A DNA stretch of 64,000 nt, from positions 1,172,501 to 1,236,500 of the forward strand of contig JBBPEB010000006.1 in assembly GCA_039096225.1 (NCBI GenBank). Direction: 5' to 3'. The position numbers and the translations under genes were made by a program. The notes beneath the pieces were generated by a model that searched no databases, was not told where the DNA came from, and saw only the letters and a list, made by a program, of their open reading frames with translations. Position 1 is the first letter of the stretch; each line of letters starts with the position of its first letter. The DNA is from Blastocystis sp. Blastoise (lineage: Eukaryota > Sar > Bigyra > Opalinata > Blastocystidae). Of the stretch, positions 14,154 through 27,500 are shown piece by piece.

Positions 14154-15959
14154 CACTTAGTCAATATATATATATATATATACATTAATAAGTTTTCCTT
14201 TATTATCAGCACTATTATATATATTATTAGATACACGGACACGATGTATATATTCATATTCTTGTCCACGATAACGATATAAACAATCTAACATATCACT
14301 AACATTAGATGGGAAAGCAATAATAAATGGCATTTCTTTTTCAGCAGCAGCCATTCGTTGTTTTCGTTGACGTTTCTCTTCTAATTCTTTCTGTAATAGC
14401 TATATATAATAATATATATAACATATAATAAATATTAAATAATAAATAACATATAATAAATAATATATAATTAAAATAAATATATACATCCATTCTAGAT
14501 TGTTTTGCTTCATTTATTTTATTAATTTCATCTTGCTTCGATTTCTCTTTCAATAATTTCATTACTTGATCTTCATTCAATTCATAAGTATCCCCGCGAT
14601 TATTATCATCTTCATCTTCAGAGTTATTTTCTTCTTCTTCTTCTTCTTCTTCTTCTGAAATCATATCATTATCACCATATAAACTATCTCCATTTAATAT
14701 ATTTAATCCTTTTTTATCACTTTCTTCTTCTTCTTCTTCTTCTTCTATATCCATTTTATTCATATTTTCATCATCTTCTTCATCTAATTCATCACTACTA
14801 TGCTCTTCTTCTTCATCTTTCTTCTCATCTTCATCTAATTCCTATATATATAGATATATATATGAAGATATTAATATAAAAGAATAATCCATTCATAATA
14901 TTAAAGAATATGATTAATATATATATACATAGTTTTCTTCAAGATCATCACCTCCTTCAATAATTTTATTATCAGCATCAACATAAGCACCTTGCATTCG
15001 TTTGATTCGCTCTTCTTCTAACTTCTTTAAACGATTGTGTTCTTCTTTTAACTCTATATATATGAATAATAAAGAATAATTAATAGAATATTAAATAGAA
15101 TAATAAATAATAATTAATATAATATTAATAATAATAAATATAATATAAATAATAATAATAAATATGATATTAAAAATAATAAATAAATACCTTCTTCTTC
15201 AGTCTTCTTACGTTGTGACGCCGCACCTTTTATTTCAGAAACGAGGGATTTTGTAACGGTATCATAATCTTTATAAGCTCCGTCATCAACAGATTTATTT
15301 TCAAATTTATTTCTAAAAGATAATAAATTTTGTAATTCTTCAATTCCTTCATCCAATTTATTAATTTCTTCGTCGACTTTAGCTTTTTCACGTTGTCTCT
15401 CTTCTTTATATTGTTTACTTTTATTAATAATTTCCATCATAATTTCTTTATGTGTTTTCGGTTTATCTCTAGATTCTCCTTCAAATTCTCCTTCTCCCGC
15501 GGGAATATTCTTAGTACGTTCATAATATTCATTCATTTCCTTTTCCATATCTAATGAATCTTCACTATCGTCAGAATCATTCACATCTTTCATAGCTAAT
15601 TTCCATTGTTTTTCAACTATAAAGAGTATATTATAGTATATTTTAATTTATATTATGTGATATATGTTATTATATATATAATAAAACTACTATACTATAA
15701 TATTATATAATATTTCTATAGAGAAAAATAATAATAAATAGTATAGCCACTAATATATATATATAAATATATATATATACAATTCAATTCTTCTCCCTCA
15801 TGTGTCAATTGATCATCATCATTATCCGCTAAAGCAAAACGATTCTTCTTTAATTGCTTCTTACGCTATATATAATAACAATTATTATATTATTATTATT
15901 ATTTAACAATATTATTATTTAATATTTTAATAATAATATAATTAATATTAATATCTCAG

Positions 15960-15995
<36 letters not shown>

Positions 15996-16555
15996 TACTT
16001 CTGCTTGAAGTCTTTTAATTAATTTATCTTCAGCACTTATAGAAGCATCATTCTCTCCAAAACGTCTATATTATATAATAATAACAACAATAAACAAAAT
16101 ATAATACTAATAAAACCAACAAAATATAATAATAAAACAAAAACAAAAACAACTTACCGATCTTTAAATAAATTCTTGTTAGATTCATGATGATATTGAG
16201 ATTCTAATTCCGTTTGGCGTTGAGTTAAAGCTTTATTCTTAGCAATAACAAGATTTCTCGTACGACCTTTTACATTTCTACCAGCAATACTAGAGATTCA
16301 CATAAAATTAAAATGAATATAGAATATTAACAACAAATGAAGTATACTTTTGATGAAGATTTTTGTTCTTTTTTATTTCAAAAGGATTCTTCGATAACCT
16401 ATATAATTCAGATCATATTTTAAATAAAAAAGAATAATACTTCTCAATTTTAGATTCCTTTAATTGAGGTCTATTAGTACGCATCTAAAAAATAAAATGG
16501 TTTCGACACTCATATATACCTTAGATGCTAATTGAGCTTTCTTTCCTTTAGGCAT
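12031..16555 (-). CDS. NOP14: NOP14-like U3 snoRNP/SSU processome protein
   Basis: The start at 16555 gives MPKGKKAQLASK. The exons then read: a basic N-terminal part; RRFGENDASISAEDKLIKR (14-16 kb region), which matches the family's signature around FGE; and LADNDDDQLTHEGEELN, the conserved 'LTH.G..L' segment. Next come KTHKEIMMEIINKSKQYK, very acidic Asp/Glu runs at 14590-14850, and MPFIIAFPSNVSDMLDCL, as in the NOP14 core. The C-terminus ends QAVKKGLAKGGGAKL before TAA at 12031. NOP14 works in the nucleolus for 18S rRNA maturation and 40S assembly with U3 snoRNP. There are at least 14 short TA/AAT introns, and minor exon borders are approximate. The start lies about 400 bases from the divergent fucosyltransferase gene. 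Confidence 0.88.
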
Positions 16556-16963
16556 TTTGATCTACAATATGTCTATGAAAAACAAAACAAAATATTCTGG
16601 TTTTCTTTGTTTTTTTATTTTTGTCGAATTCCCATGAAACTTCAATTTATAAAAGGCAGATTTTCTAATCTTCACAAAAGAATCATATTTATATTTTTTT
16701 TCGTTTTGATAACCATAAAAACTCTGTTGGGGTTCATGTACATTAGCCATAGGCTTCCTTCCATCACCAGTCTACCGTAGAAAAATTTAATGGAACGGCT
16801 TGAGTCCCTAAAAAATAAAACTGACTCCTTTGAGAAATAGGGATCCCAAGAGAGTTTTTGTGGCGAACTTAAGTTTGTTACTAAAATTTTTTCAATTTTT
16901 CAATAAAAGACCATTCTGCTTTTTGTCATTATTCTCTTCTGTCTCATAATTATTTAGTTGATT
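16556..16963. promoter_or_regulatory. Divergent promoter region, NOP14 and fucosyltransferase-like gene
   Basis: These 408 bases separate the two opposite start codons. Base composition is clearly less AT-rich than flanking introns. There are open frames on both strands, but neither has a recognisable product, and I treat them as chance. No named promoter motif was seen. Confidence 0.45.
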
Positions 16964-18636
16964 ATGATTGTTAACAAAGCGAAATTGGCGATTTGTTTAG
17001 GAATATCAATATTTGCTATCTGCTGGTATTCTATTATTGAGAAAACGATTCAGACAAACGTATATATATATAAATTGATGATCATTAGATTATTTATACC
17101 ATTTATTTTTCTTCAATTCTTAGAATAATCTCGAAAGGTCGCCAAACGTTTATTCAGGAAAACATATGTATGACTATAATTTTTTATATTTTATTTTAAT
17201 CATTTAAATTTATAAATAGTGTAAAAGAATTAAAAATTAATACAACCGATCGTATAAGTTCTGAAGAAATAATGAGAAGTAATACAAAGTCAGATGATAT
17301 TAAACAAGAAATAAACAAGAATAATACGAATATAATTAATTCTAATGAAATACTTAAAAATAATACAAAGGTAGATGTTATTAAACAAGAAATATTCAAA
17401 AATAATACAAATATTAATAATTCTAATGAAACAAACAAAAATAATACGAATATAATTAATTCTAATGAAATACTCAAAAATAATACAAATATAATTAATT
17501 CTAATGAAATACTCAAAAATAATACGAATATAATTAATTCTAATGAAATAAACAAAAATGATACGAATATAAATAATTCTAATGAAACAAACAAAAATAA
17601 TACGAATATAAATAATTCTAATGATTTGAAAGAGATTTTGGAATATAAAAATATGCCTATTTGTGATGAGACAGGAATATATGCATATACTATGGGCGGA
17701 TTAGGAAATCAAATTTTATTATATTTATTTGCATATGTTATTTCAATTGTTCATAAAATACCAGTTTATTATCCTTCTGATTCTGTATTTGAGAATTATT
17801 ATAATATAACATCATATTTCCCGGGTCATATAAATATATTTAAAGATACTCGTGAAACGGATCGTAAAGTCTTTTTAAATAAAGGAGAAGAACTAGTAAA
17901 TATTAATCCTTTTGAATCCTCTAGTCCTTTTATTCAATTATTAGATGAAAATAGAATATGTTCAACATATAAAAATAAAAAGATCATTTTAACTGGATTT
18001 GAAGATAGACATAATTTATTATATGAATTGAAATCATATCAAAAAATATTAAAACTATTTAATTTATATTCAGAATCTATCTATAAATTTATATATCCTC
18101 CTCCTATATATAAATTTGAAAATGAATTTTTATTAAAGAATGTAGTTATTAATAGCAAAGTTTCGAATCATATGTCAAAATTCTTTCCTGATTATAATAA
18201 AAAGCGTTTTTTAGGTGTTCATTTAAGATTTGGTGGTAAATATTCTGATTATAAAGATCCTGGTGATCGAATGTCTAATTTAGATCCAAATTATGTTACT
18301 AATTATATAGAAAGAGTATGTCAGAAAACAAATGAAACTTTAGTATATATTGCTTCTGATTCTACATTTATGAAGAATTATATAAAAGATCATATAACTA
18401 AAAATATCACAGTAATAACTGCACCTCTTGAAAAGATATTATCTTCTGATTTAGAATTAACAGGTAGAAAATCAAAATCAAATAGTGATTTAGATGCATT
18501 AAGTGAACTATATATAATAAGACATAGTTCAAATTGTATTGGTAGTAAATGGTCTAGTTATAGTCAGTTTGCATGTAGTAATATGGATCATGATGCATTT
18601 AGGATCACAAACGATGTTGATGAAAATATTATATAA
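16964..18636 (+). CDS. Type II membrane fucosyltransferase-like protein (GT11-like)
   Basis: Three exons: 16964-17059, 17124-17167 and 17220-18636. Splicing adds a short N-terminus (MIVNKAKL then a hydrophobic stretch ending CWYSII), a typical type II Golgi signal anchor at residues about 8-27. Residues about 60-180 form a stem of tandem 13-14-residue repeats (NNTNIINSNEI type). The catalytic part begins YTMGGLGNQILLYLFAYV, matching the GGLGNQ(M/I) motif of alpha-1,2-fucosyltransferases. FLGVHLRFGGKYSD corresponds to the donor-binding H-x-R motif, and SNCIGSKWSSYSQFAC fits the C-terminal motif of the superfamily. It probably transfers fucose from GDP-fucose to glycans in the Golgi. Assignment to GT11 rather than a related fucosyltransferase family is inferred. 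Confidence 0.75.
17272..17635 (+). repeat. Coding tandem repeats in the glycosyltransferase stem
   Basis: Units of about 39-42 bp encode variants of NKNNTNIINSNEI. Most units contain an Asn-Asn-Thr sequon. The repeats are still close to identical at DNA level, so the array may be length-variable. Confidence 0.85.
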
Positions 18637-19485
18637 ATACATTTTTTAATTGAATATATATTTTATTATAGATATATTGTTTTATTATTCTTTCGTTTAT
18701 TTCTTTTTATGTTTGTTTTGTTATAAATAACTGTATTTGAGTTTTCAAAATTAATAAGTCACATAAAAAATGTATAAAAGGAAATAATGTAGTATATATT
18801 TTATCTAGTATTATATATAAAATAATCATTTATATAAGCTAAATAACTATTTTAAAAACATTAAGTACACTTAATGTATAATCATTTTAAATAATAATTT
18901 TTAATATTCAAAAAATGGAGTTACAAAGGAAATCTTTTGAATTAGGCAATTATGAAATAATAGATGAGAATTAAATAGGAATAATTTTTCTCTTTGAATT
19001 ATTTAAATATTTTTTAATATTTTTATATGCTTTCATTGAGTATTTATAGTAGAAAATAAAATAATGCAGATTGTTTTTTTTGTAGCATATTTCTGAACTC
19101 AGTTTTTAAATATAATGCATTGATTAATTCGTTGAGTTAAAAAAAGTAAGAAATATGGAGAATAAAGAATAGAATAATTTAGAGAATACTATTATTTTAA
19201 TTAATTAAAAATCATTATTCAAGTGTATATGATCTATATAAACTATTGATATATCTTTTAATAGAATAGAATCAAGTATAAAGAATCACTGAACAATGGA
19301 TATCTATAAATAAATATAAATATGTTCTTAATAAACTATAGATATCTCAAGTATTTCAAAGAAGAATATATTATGAATAAAGAAGAATTAAATAATTGAA
19401 AATAATAAATGAATATATTTTTAAAAGAAGTTTCTTTAAAAAAATAAAAAATATATTTCTAATTCATTTATTTCATTTATTTGAT
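18637..19485. other. Intergenic region entering the inverted duplication
   Basis: AT-rich sequence with no convincing gene. From about 19113 onward it is nearly identical to the reverse complement of DNA ending near 61606, which marks the left edge of the duplicated block. Upstream of 19113 the two loci are unrelated. Confidence 0.6.
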
Positions 19486-21176
19486 ATGTTGCATCAGTTA
19501 TTCAATAGATCGTCTCAGAATATATTAAAGAAAGTAATAGAGTTCAATTCTAGTAATTCTTTGCGTTCATTTTCAAGGTGAGTTGATTGTTTCTTTCATT
19601 TTAAGAATATTATTATTTTATAAAGATTCCATAAGATATCTAATGATGATATAAATATTTCAAATGAGGATATAAAGTATCAAGTAAAGATTTATTATTT
19701 TTTTTTATTGATATAGAGATTCAATAGATTCAAAAATGAATAATTTAAATATTAAAAAAGATATTTCTACAAAATTAGAGTCTTATAAACCAAATAAATT
19801 GAGTGTACATAATTTATAATATTTTTTTTATTCTCTATATTTTATTATTAATTTTATATAAATAAATATTTTTTATTTTTAAAGAATAAGAATGAGCGAC
19901 TTTTATCTGTAGGTATTTGTGGTGCTCCAAATGTAGGTATGTTATAATAATAAACATAATAATAATAATAATATAATAATATAAATAAATATAAAGGGAA
20001 GAGTACTTTATTGAATACGTTGATTGGTGAGAAGATATCTGCTGTTAGTCCAAAGAGGAACACAACTCGGAATAGTATTACTGGCATAAAGAATATAAAG
20101 AATACCCAATTATTGTTTTTTGATACTCCCGGATTTATTCAACGAGGGTATGAAAATTATTATTATAGTTAAGAATTCTATATATAAATAGAATGATAAT
20201 TATTATAGTTAAGAATTCTATATATAAATAGATGATAATATTTATTATAGTTAAGAATTCTATATATACATAGAATGATAATATTATTATAGTTAAGAAT
20301 TCTATATATAAATAGAATGATAATATTATTATAGTTAAGAATTCTATATATAAATAGAATAATAATAGTATTAATATATTATAATGTTATGTATATAATA
20401 GAGTGAAGAATAAAGAAGAGAAAGGTTTAATGGCTACAGCAGAATCAACATTAATTGCAATGGATGCTTGTTTAACTTTAATAGATGGTACAAGTGGTTT
20501 AACTCCAATAAGTAAAGACGTTCTTGATAAGGTAATCAATACATGTTTCGTACATAATGTGAATCTATATCTTGTTATTAATAAAATAGATGAAGTAAAT
20601 CCTAAAACAAATTTACTTGCTTTAGCTCGAGATATGGATATATATACAAATGAATGTATAAATAATTATAAGCAACATGTATATAATATATAATATAATA
20701 AAATAATAGAATATAATAAAATATAGATAGAAGAATTAAATGAGTTTCAACGTTCTTTTAATTATAAATATTTATATATGATATCAGCGAAAGAAAGAGA
20801 TGGCACAGAAGATATTGTACATCAACTCGTTGATGATGCTAGGACATCCCCGTGGTTATATGCACGAAATAGTAAGAATACAACTGGATTCCAAGGAATA
20901 TTAATGGAAATAGTACGAGAAAAAGTGTTTTTGTTATTACATAAGGAACTTCCTTATCGTATTCAAATAGTTAATGATATATATGAAGAAAAAGAAGATT
21001 CTATACATGCCAATTTCAATTTTATTATAACAAATAAACATCACAAACGGATCTTACAATCTGTATTATCAACTATATATAAGCAAGTGATGCGAGAAGT
21101 GAATATAAATACAATTAAACCTATTACTCTATCGATGAAAATCCAAGTGAATTCAAATCAATTGAATCCACTTTAA
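19486..21176 (+). CDS. Era-like GTPase, probably mitochondrial, copy 1
   Basis: Spliced reading starts [16 protein letters not shown] at 19486, a basic, Ser/Asn-rich leader fitting a mitochondrial targeting peptide. GTPase motifs follow: GAPNVGKST (G1), NTTRNSITG (G2 region), DTPG (G3), NKID (G4) and SAKE (G5). The C-terminal part, after ...[14 protein letters not shown], matches the KH RNA-binding domain of Era. Era binds the 3' end of small-subunit rRNA and helps ribosome assembly. Introns: 19578-19625, 19677-19716, 19805-19884, 19937-19996, 20148-20401 and 20679-20726. The last is missing in copy 2. Copy 1 lacks three introns found in copy 2. An in-frame ATG at 19396 exists but is not conserved in copy 2. 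TAA ends at 21176. Confidence 0.88.
20148..20401 (+). repeat. Intron minisatellite in Era copy 1, five units
   Basis: The intron holds five copies of a ~40-43 bp unit containing TAGTTAAGAATTCTATATAT. Copy 2 (about 60370-60580) has four. The unit contains an EcoRI site, GAATTC, which would make a simple marker. Confidence 0.85.
20679..20726 (+). other. Phase-0 intron present only in Era copy 1
   Basis: Copy 1 reads CAACAT, then a 48-bp intron (GTATATAATAT ... AAATATAG), then ATAGAAGAA. Copy 2 reads CAACATATAGAAGAA with no interruption. The last four bases of the intron (ATAG) equal the first four of the next exon. Confidence 0.9.
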
Positions 21177-21536
21177 AGCTAGTATTACTATCCTATTTCT
21201 TTTCATTCTCATTTTAAATTGATTTTTTTTTAAATTAATAGTTTATATATATAATTTATTCATTATTATTTATTGTTTATGTTTTTTTTATATTATTTTT
21301 TAAACTTTTATTAATAAAAAAATTATGAAAGCATCTATTACATAAAATAATTCTTTAACAATCATTTTTTATAATTCTATATAAACTATTTTAAAAACAT
21401 TTTCAATTAATTAATTATTTTTCTAAATATATTGATTCTTTAAATAAAATAAAAAAAGAAAACTATAACAACACATAAAATATTTGATTACTATAAACCT
21501 TTATTTATTAAATAAAATATAAAGAATTAAAAAAAA
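21177..21536. other. Shared 3' region of convergent genes
   Basis: 360 bases between the stops of Era copy 1 (+) and the surface-protein gene (-). All but the last bases belong to the inverted duplication. AT-rich, no gene seen. Confidence 0.6.
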
Positions 21537-24500
21537 TTATTGAATCATAGGTTTGGTCATACTACTTGGATTACTATTCTTTCTTATATGTTTATTCTTT
21601 ATATACTTTTTAGCAATTAAAAAAGAGAATAAAGTTGAAAGAATAATAACAGCAAATATGATAAGTATGACAGAGATTGTAGAGGGTTCACTTAGAGGAA
21701 TAGAAATAAGAGTTAATGTAGTATTTATAGATCCTTTCATATTATCACAAATGATTATATATTCTTGTTTGTCAAATAGAGGTATAGAGTTTCCTTCGAA
21801 GGATGCGTCATTGATATTAAAAGACACATGTTCTGGAAGTATGGAGGGAATTGTATGACAAGTATAATTAGCAGCACGAATAAGTGGTTTTATTGAGAAA
21901 TTATTATTAACATATATAGGATATTCTTTTGAAGAATATTGAATAGATTGAGGAGGAAGAAGAGAACAATGATTTATTTCTTGTATATATTCATGATTTT
22001 TACATAAACTTTGAATATGGCCAGTATAATAAGAATCACAAGATTTATAGGAATATTCATTATCTATACCACCAGAATAACCATGGTTTTCTGGACAATC
22101 TAATTGGATTTTATTCATAAAGAAATGTATTTCACTAAGTTGGAAACTTTTTTCATCAGTTGAAGATCCATATAGACATTCAAGTGTACTTTCATTTGGT
22201 AAAGGATTTCCATTACATTCAAGTGAAATATATCGAATATAAGTATAGGAATGAATATTTACAAATTTATAATTTTTAGTTTGTGTAAATTCAGTAAATG
22301 TTTCATTATAGACTATATGTAATGTAGTATATTCAATATTATTATTACTTCCTTCAATTTTCCATGAAGTAGGATGACGTTTATTACAAGTAGAACCAGT
22401 AGTAATAGAATAACCATTAAATAATTCTTTACTATGTGGATAATAAAATGTAATTGTAGTATTTTCACAGGAAGGACCAGTACTATAAACAGTATTCTTA
22501 TTATTATCCATAATTTGAATAAGTTTTTCTTGTTTTTCTTCAACTTTATTTTCATTAGTAATTAATACATTAGGAAGAGTTGTAGAATAAGGGCCAATAT
22601 AAGAAATAGTCGATTCAAAAGGAAGACTATTATTATTAATTGTTTTTGTATATTCAGGAATATCATAATAATAAACAGCTATAGCTAATGTATTTATACC
22701 TTCTTTAAAAATAGAATTTGATAATAAATAAGTTTCTATATAACGATATATAGTCTCATTTGTATATAAAGAAGAAAAAGAAGTAAACGATTGATGAGGA
22801 TATTTAGTATGATATTTAAAAGAATCAGAAGATTTTGATGAATAATGATGATACATAGATTTTATTCTTGAATTCTCGTGATTATTTTCTTCAAAGGGAG
22901 GAGGAGGAGGAGGAGATCTATGGAAGAATGATCGTCGAGAAGGACGAGGAGAAGATGAGAAAAGAGATGAATCATTATGGTTTTCTTCAAATAAATGATT
23001 ATGTCTCATATGATGATGATGATGATGATGTCTATTAAATAAATTATATTCTTGATTATAGTCTGTAGAATTTTCATTTAAAAGATGATGATAATCACGG
23101 GAATGTTTCATAAAGAAAGGAGATGAATTTGAAAGTACAGAAGGATGAGGATAATTATATTTAAATAATTCTATTCCATTTATAAATACCGCAAATCCTC
23201 CTATTGTTTCTATAGAGACTTGTAAACCAATAAATTGTTTCTGTTTAGAGATACTAAATAAATTACGATAATAAGCATAATGATAAGTAGGAATAGGTAA
23301 TTGTTCGGTAGTTGAATCAGACCAATTAATTGGCTTATAATCGATATCTTTCCAATGAAAAGAAAGTTGTCTAGATGTATATTTATAGGTCCATGAAGTT
23401 AATAGAGGAGTATTAATATAACCAATAGTAAAATAAAATTGATCTTTTTCAAATAATTTCTTTAAATATGTTTTAAAAATAAGTTCATTCTTTTCATTAT
23501 ACATAGCAGCATATCCATCATTTTCCCAACCATATTTATTTGTATCTATCATAGTTAATATATAAGTATTAATAGGTAAACAATAAGTATATATATTATT
23601 CATTTTAGGACGCATATAACGTTGATAATCAATACGTTGGCCATCAATAGTATCAATAGTAAATTGTTGACTATACGATCGTTCACCTCCAACCATATTG
23701 AAATATACATAGTTATTTGGATAGGTACATCGTTGAATTCCTATTTCATATTCTATAGATTGTTCTTCTTTATTAATACCTAAAGTAGTAATAGTATATT
23801 TAGAGAGAGGTAAAGTAGTATTAAGAGTACCTCGTATATTACCGCTGGAAGTATCAAAAGTAAGAGAATCAGGAAGAGGAGGAGATATAGTCATATGTGT
23901 ATAATATTTACTATTCTTAGTAACTTTAGGGAAAGAAACATTTACATATCCTATAAGAGGATTAGGAGAAAGAGAAAAAGAAGGAACCGTAAGATCTCTT
24001 AGATTTTCATTTAACATTAAAAATTCACTAGCAGCAAAACGATAATAACCTACAAACGGATTAGCCATTCGTGTGATATTCCATAAATAATAACGATAAG
24101 GAGATTTATTATTCGGAATATAAAAACAAAGAGTTTCTTCTCGTTCATCAAATAGTACACCTTCTTGTGTATCTAAAAGAATATAATTTTCTTTATCTTG
24201 AGAAGCATAAAATTCCCATGAATATGGATCATAATAAAGATTACTACCACTACTAATACAATATTTATTAATATATTCTACTCTATATTCATTAAAAGAG
24301 AAAAGAACACTAGTATAATTCATGACTGGAGGATCAGCAAACCAATAATCTTTAGTAAATAAATCAATTAAATAACCAGTATTTGTACCATGTTGATTGT
24401 CTTCTACACTCATTCCAAATAACCGTGAATTTTCAGCAGAATTTTGAAGTAAAAGGACATGACTATTAAAGAATATTTGAGGAATTTGAATCTGTTTACT

Positions 24501-27500
24501 ATTTACTAATCCTATAGCTATAAGATTTCTACCTATATTAAGAAGACTAATAGGTCCAGAAATAGTAATCCATTGAGGTTGTTTCTTTGTTTCTAAAGGA
24601 ATAGTAGTATTTGTAATATAAGGATCATTTATATTATATCGATAATATTCAATATCATTTATATATACTATAAATCCACTTAAATATTTAATACGAAGTT
24701 CAAAACCGTTATAACCTTTACTTTTATTTACTTGAATAACATTTCTATATAATTGAATAGTATTCGTAGAAGCAGGTAAAGAAGTATAATTTAATGTAGA
24801 CCAGTTGATTGGATTATAAGATCGTTTAAACCAATTAGAAGCATCAATTCCTTGTTGATATAACCAAGTGGGTGAATTAGGCTCAATAGTCATTTTTGTA
24901 TTAATAGTATACTCTTCATAAGATCCTTTTCTTAATATCATTCGAGTAAAAGGATTATAACTAAAATCTTCTTTCATATTAATCACTAATGCACCTCCTA
25001 TATTCCAACCATTACCTTCAGAATCATATAATTTAAAATGAAGAATTCCCGTGGGAATACAGGCTTCATATGTATTTGAAGGAGAAGTATTATCATAAGA
25101 ATATATTAAATGATTTGTTTCATTATATATTTTAAATGTTTCTTTATTACTACGATGACCTCCATTCTTTATTATTTGAATAGGAATATTATTAGGGAAA
25201 AAACAACCTATATAATATATTTATTATAATATATTATTATTTATTATTTATATTTATAAAAAAAATTATTATGTATTAGAAATAGATTATATAGTGATAT
25301 ATAGAAATATATTAATGATGATATATTAATAATAATGATATAATAATAATGATATATTAATAATATAAAAAACATAATATAAATATAATATAAAATATAC
25401 CTTCTACATTAATTTGAAGAGTAAAAGAAGATTCAACATTTGTATATATATGTTTTGCGGAAATAACAAATTTTTCATCAAAAACTGAAAGTGGAAATCC
25501 ACTAATATGTCCATTATTTGAATCTATAGTAATTCCCGCGGGGAATGATGGAGAAACAGTATACTGATTATGAAATCCTGTGATTGGCCATAATTCCGCA
25601 GAATCAACGGATAATGTTAAATTAATGATATTTACTGGGTATTGAATAGTATCTTCTACAGATGGAGAAGAAGTAATAACAAATTGCAAACCACCTAAAC
25701 CTATATTATCTCTTGTAGATTCCGCTATATATATATATATGTATATTGTACTTTAGCAATGAAAATATACTTAATAATATATGTAATAAAGAATAAGAAA
25801 AATATAGTATATTAGAAATATGTTATAATAACAATAATATATATACTAGCATTAAGAAGAATTTGATTATAATGTTTTTTAAGACCTCCAAGAGATATTA
25901 AATAACTATTTTTATTAAAAATAAAGTGTTCTTGATGATCTAAAAGTGTCCAAGGAATTTCTTCTCCTTCTCCTTCTTCTTCTTCTTCTTCTTCTCCTTC
26001 TCCTTCTCCTTCTATAAATCGACCATATAGTGACCATTTCTGAGGGTCACCATAACCACCAGAATTCTTCTTTATTATATAAGCATCTCCCCATATATAT
26101 CTATATATATGTTATAATTGAATTAATATATATATATATATAGAATATAATAAATATAATAAATATAATAAATATAATAAAATTAAAGTAATTAATATAT
26201 ATATGTACTGTCCTTTAGGAAGTGTAGCGTTAAATAATAAGCTAGTTGCTACCATTTGATACCAATAGGAGTTACTATATTCATTAACAATATTTTCACA
26301 CTTTTCGAACACTCCTTGACCGTACGGATCACAAGTAACGCTACTGTCTTTTAATAAACCGTGACTATTCTCTATAATGAATATTCATATATATATTATA
26401 TATTGAATAACTGAAATAAATAATAAATACGTATTAAACAATAAATATATATATTTTATATAAAAAAAAATATAAAATGATTAAAATAAATAATAAATAT
26501 AAATAATATAAATATATATACGTTTATCTTTATATCTAATAGTCAAAGCCATATCAAATAAAACATCATTTTGTATATCTTCAATAGAATACTGATGAAC
26601 CTCAATTCCCATAATTATTGACGTATCTTTAAGGGTATATGCATATTTAGGAATAGGAATACTATATATAAATAATATAAATAATATGAATATATAACTA
26701 ATAATAGTATTAACATAAATGTAATATATATATATACATTTGTGTATAATTATTAATTCCATTTGGTTTTGTTGCAGGAATGGTGCCATTTAGATTACCT
26801 CTATAATAATAATAATAATATACATAATAATAATAATACACATAATAATAAAAATATACATAATAATAAAAATAATAATAATAATATACATAATAATATA
26901 CATAATAATAATAATATAACATGATAATAATAATATAACATGATAATAATAATATACATAATAATAATAATAATAATAATAAACATAATAATATACATAA
27001 TAATAATATAACATGATATAAATACTCGTTCATTTTATATCTGAATATTTCGTGTCCATTAATATATAGAACATAACCAGCTTTAGTATATAAGCTAACC
27101 ATAAAACTAAGTAATTCTTCAAAAGAATAAGAAATATCAATTTTCTGTATATAGTAGCGAGTAATAGTTTTTTGTTCAGTTGTTGTTTCTCTAGTAGCAA
27201 GCGTCCAATCAGATGGAATAGATTCACTCCATTTCGTATCTATTTGAGGGATATCACTATAATACCATTCACTACCAAAGTCTTTACCTTTTACAACTAT
27301 AAGAATCATATTGAAGGTAATTTATATATAATAATATATATAATATATAATATATAATAATATTTAATAATATATAATAATATATAATAATATATATAAT
27401 ATATAATAATATATAATATATTTAATAAAAAAAATAAATATAAATAAAAAAAATACAAGTAATAAAATCAGAATCTTCATAATAACTGCCACCATCAACA

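Larger units (their letters stand above)
19113..21533 (+). repeat. Inverted duplication, copy 1
   Basis: About 2.4 kb matches the reverse complement of 59168-61606, including non-coding flanks, introns and the 3' region. The right edge lies at about 21533, only a few bases from the stop codon of the convergent surface-protein gene (21537). The two arms are ~38 kb apart. Differences include four presence/absence introns and a different minisatellite copy number. I saw no target-site duplication or transposon ends. Confidence 0.9.

Noticed and set aside
16562-16780. Open frames on both strands between NOP14 and the fucosyltransferase-like gene
   Set aside because: No family features, and the region fits a divergent promoter.
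17196-17594. Minus-strand hydrophobic open frame that looks like a multi-helix membrane protein
   Set aside because: It is the antisense of the Asn-rich stem repeats of the fucosyltransferase-like gene; AAT/AAC antisense gives Ile/Val-rich runs.
19396-19581. Longer N-terminus for Era copy 1 starting at 19396
   Set aside because: The extra stretch is low complexity, is not open in copy 2, and the conserved reading begins at 19486.
20148-20401. Regularly spaced repeats that could suggest a CRISPR array
   Set aside because: The units abut without unique spacers, lie in a spliced intron of a eukaryotic gene, and no cas genes are present.
19113-21533. The inverted duplication as a transposon
   Set aside because: No terminal inverted repeats, target duplication or transposase; the content is an ordinary gene with its flanks.
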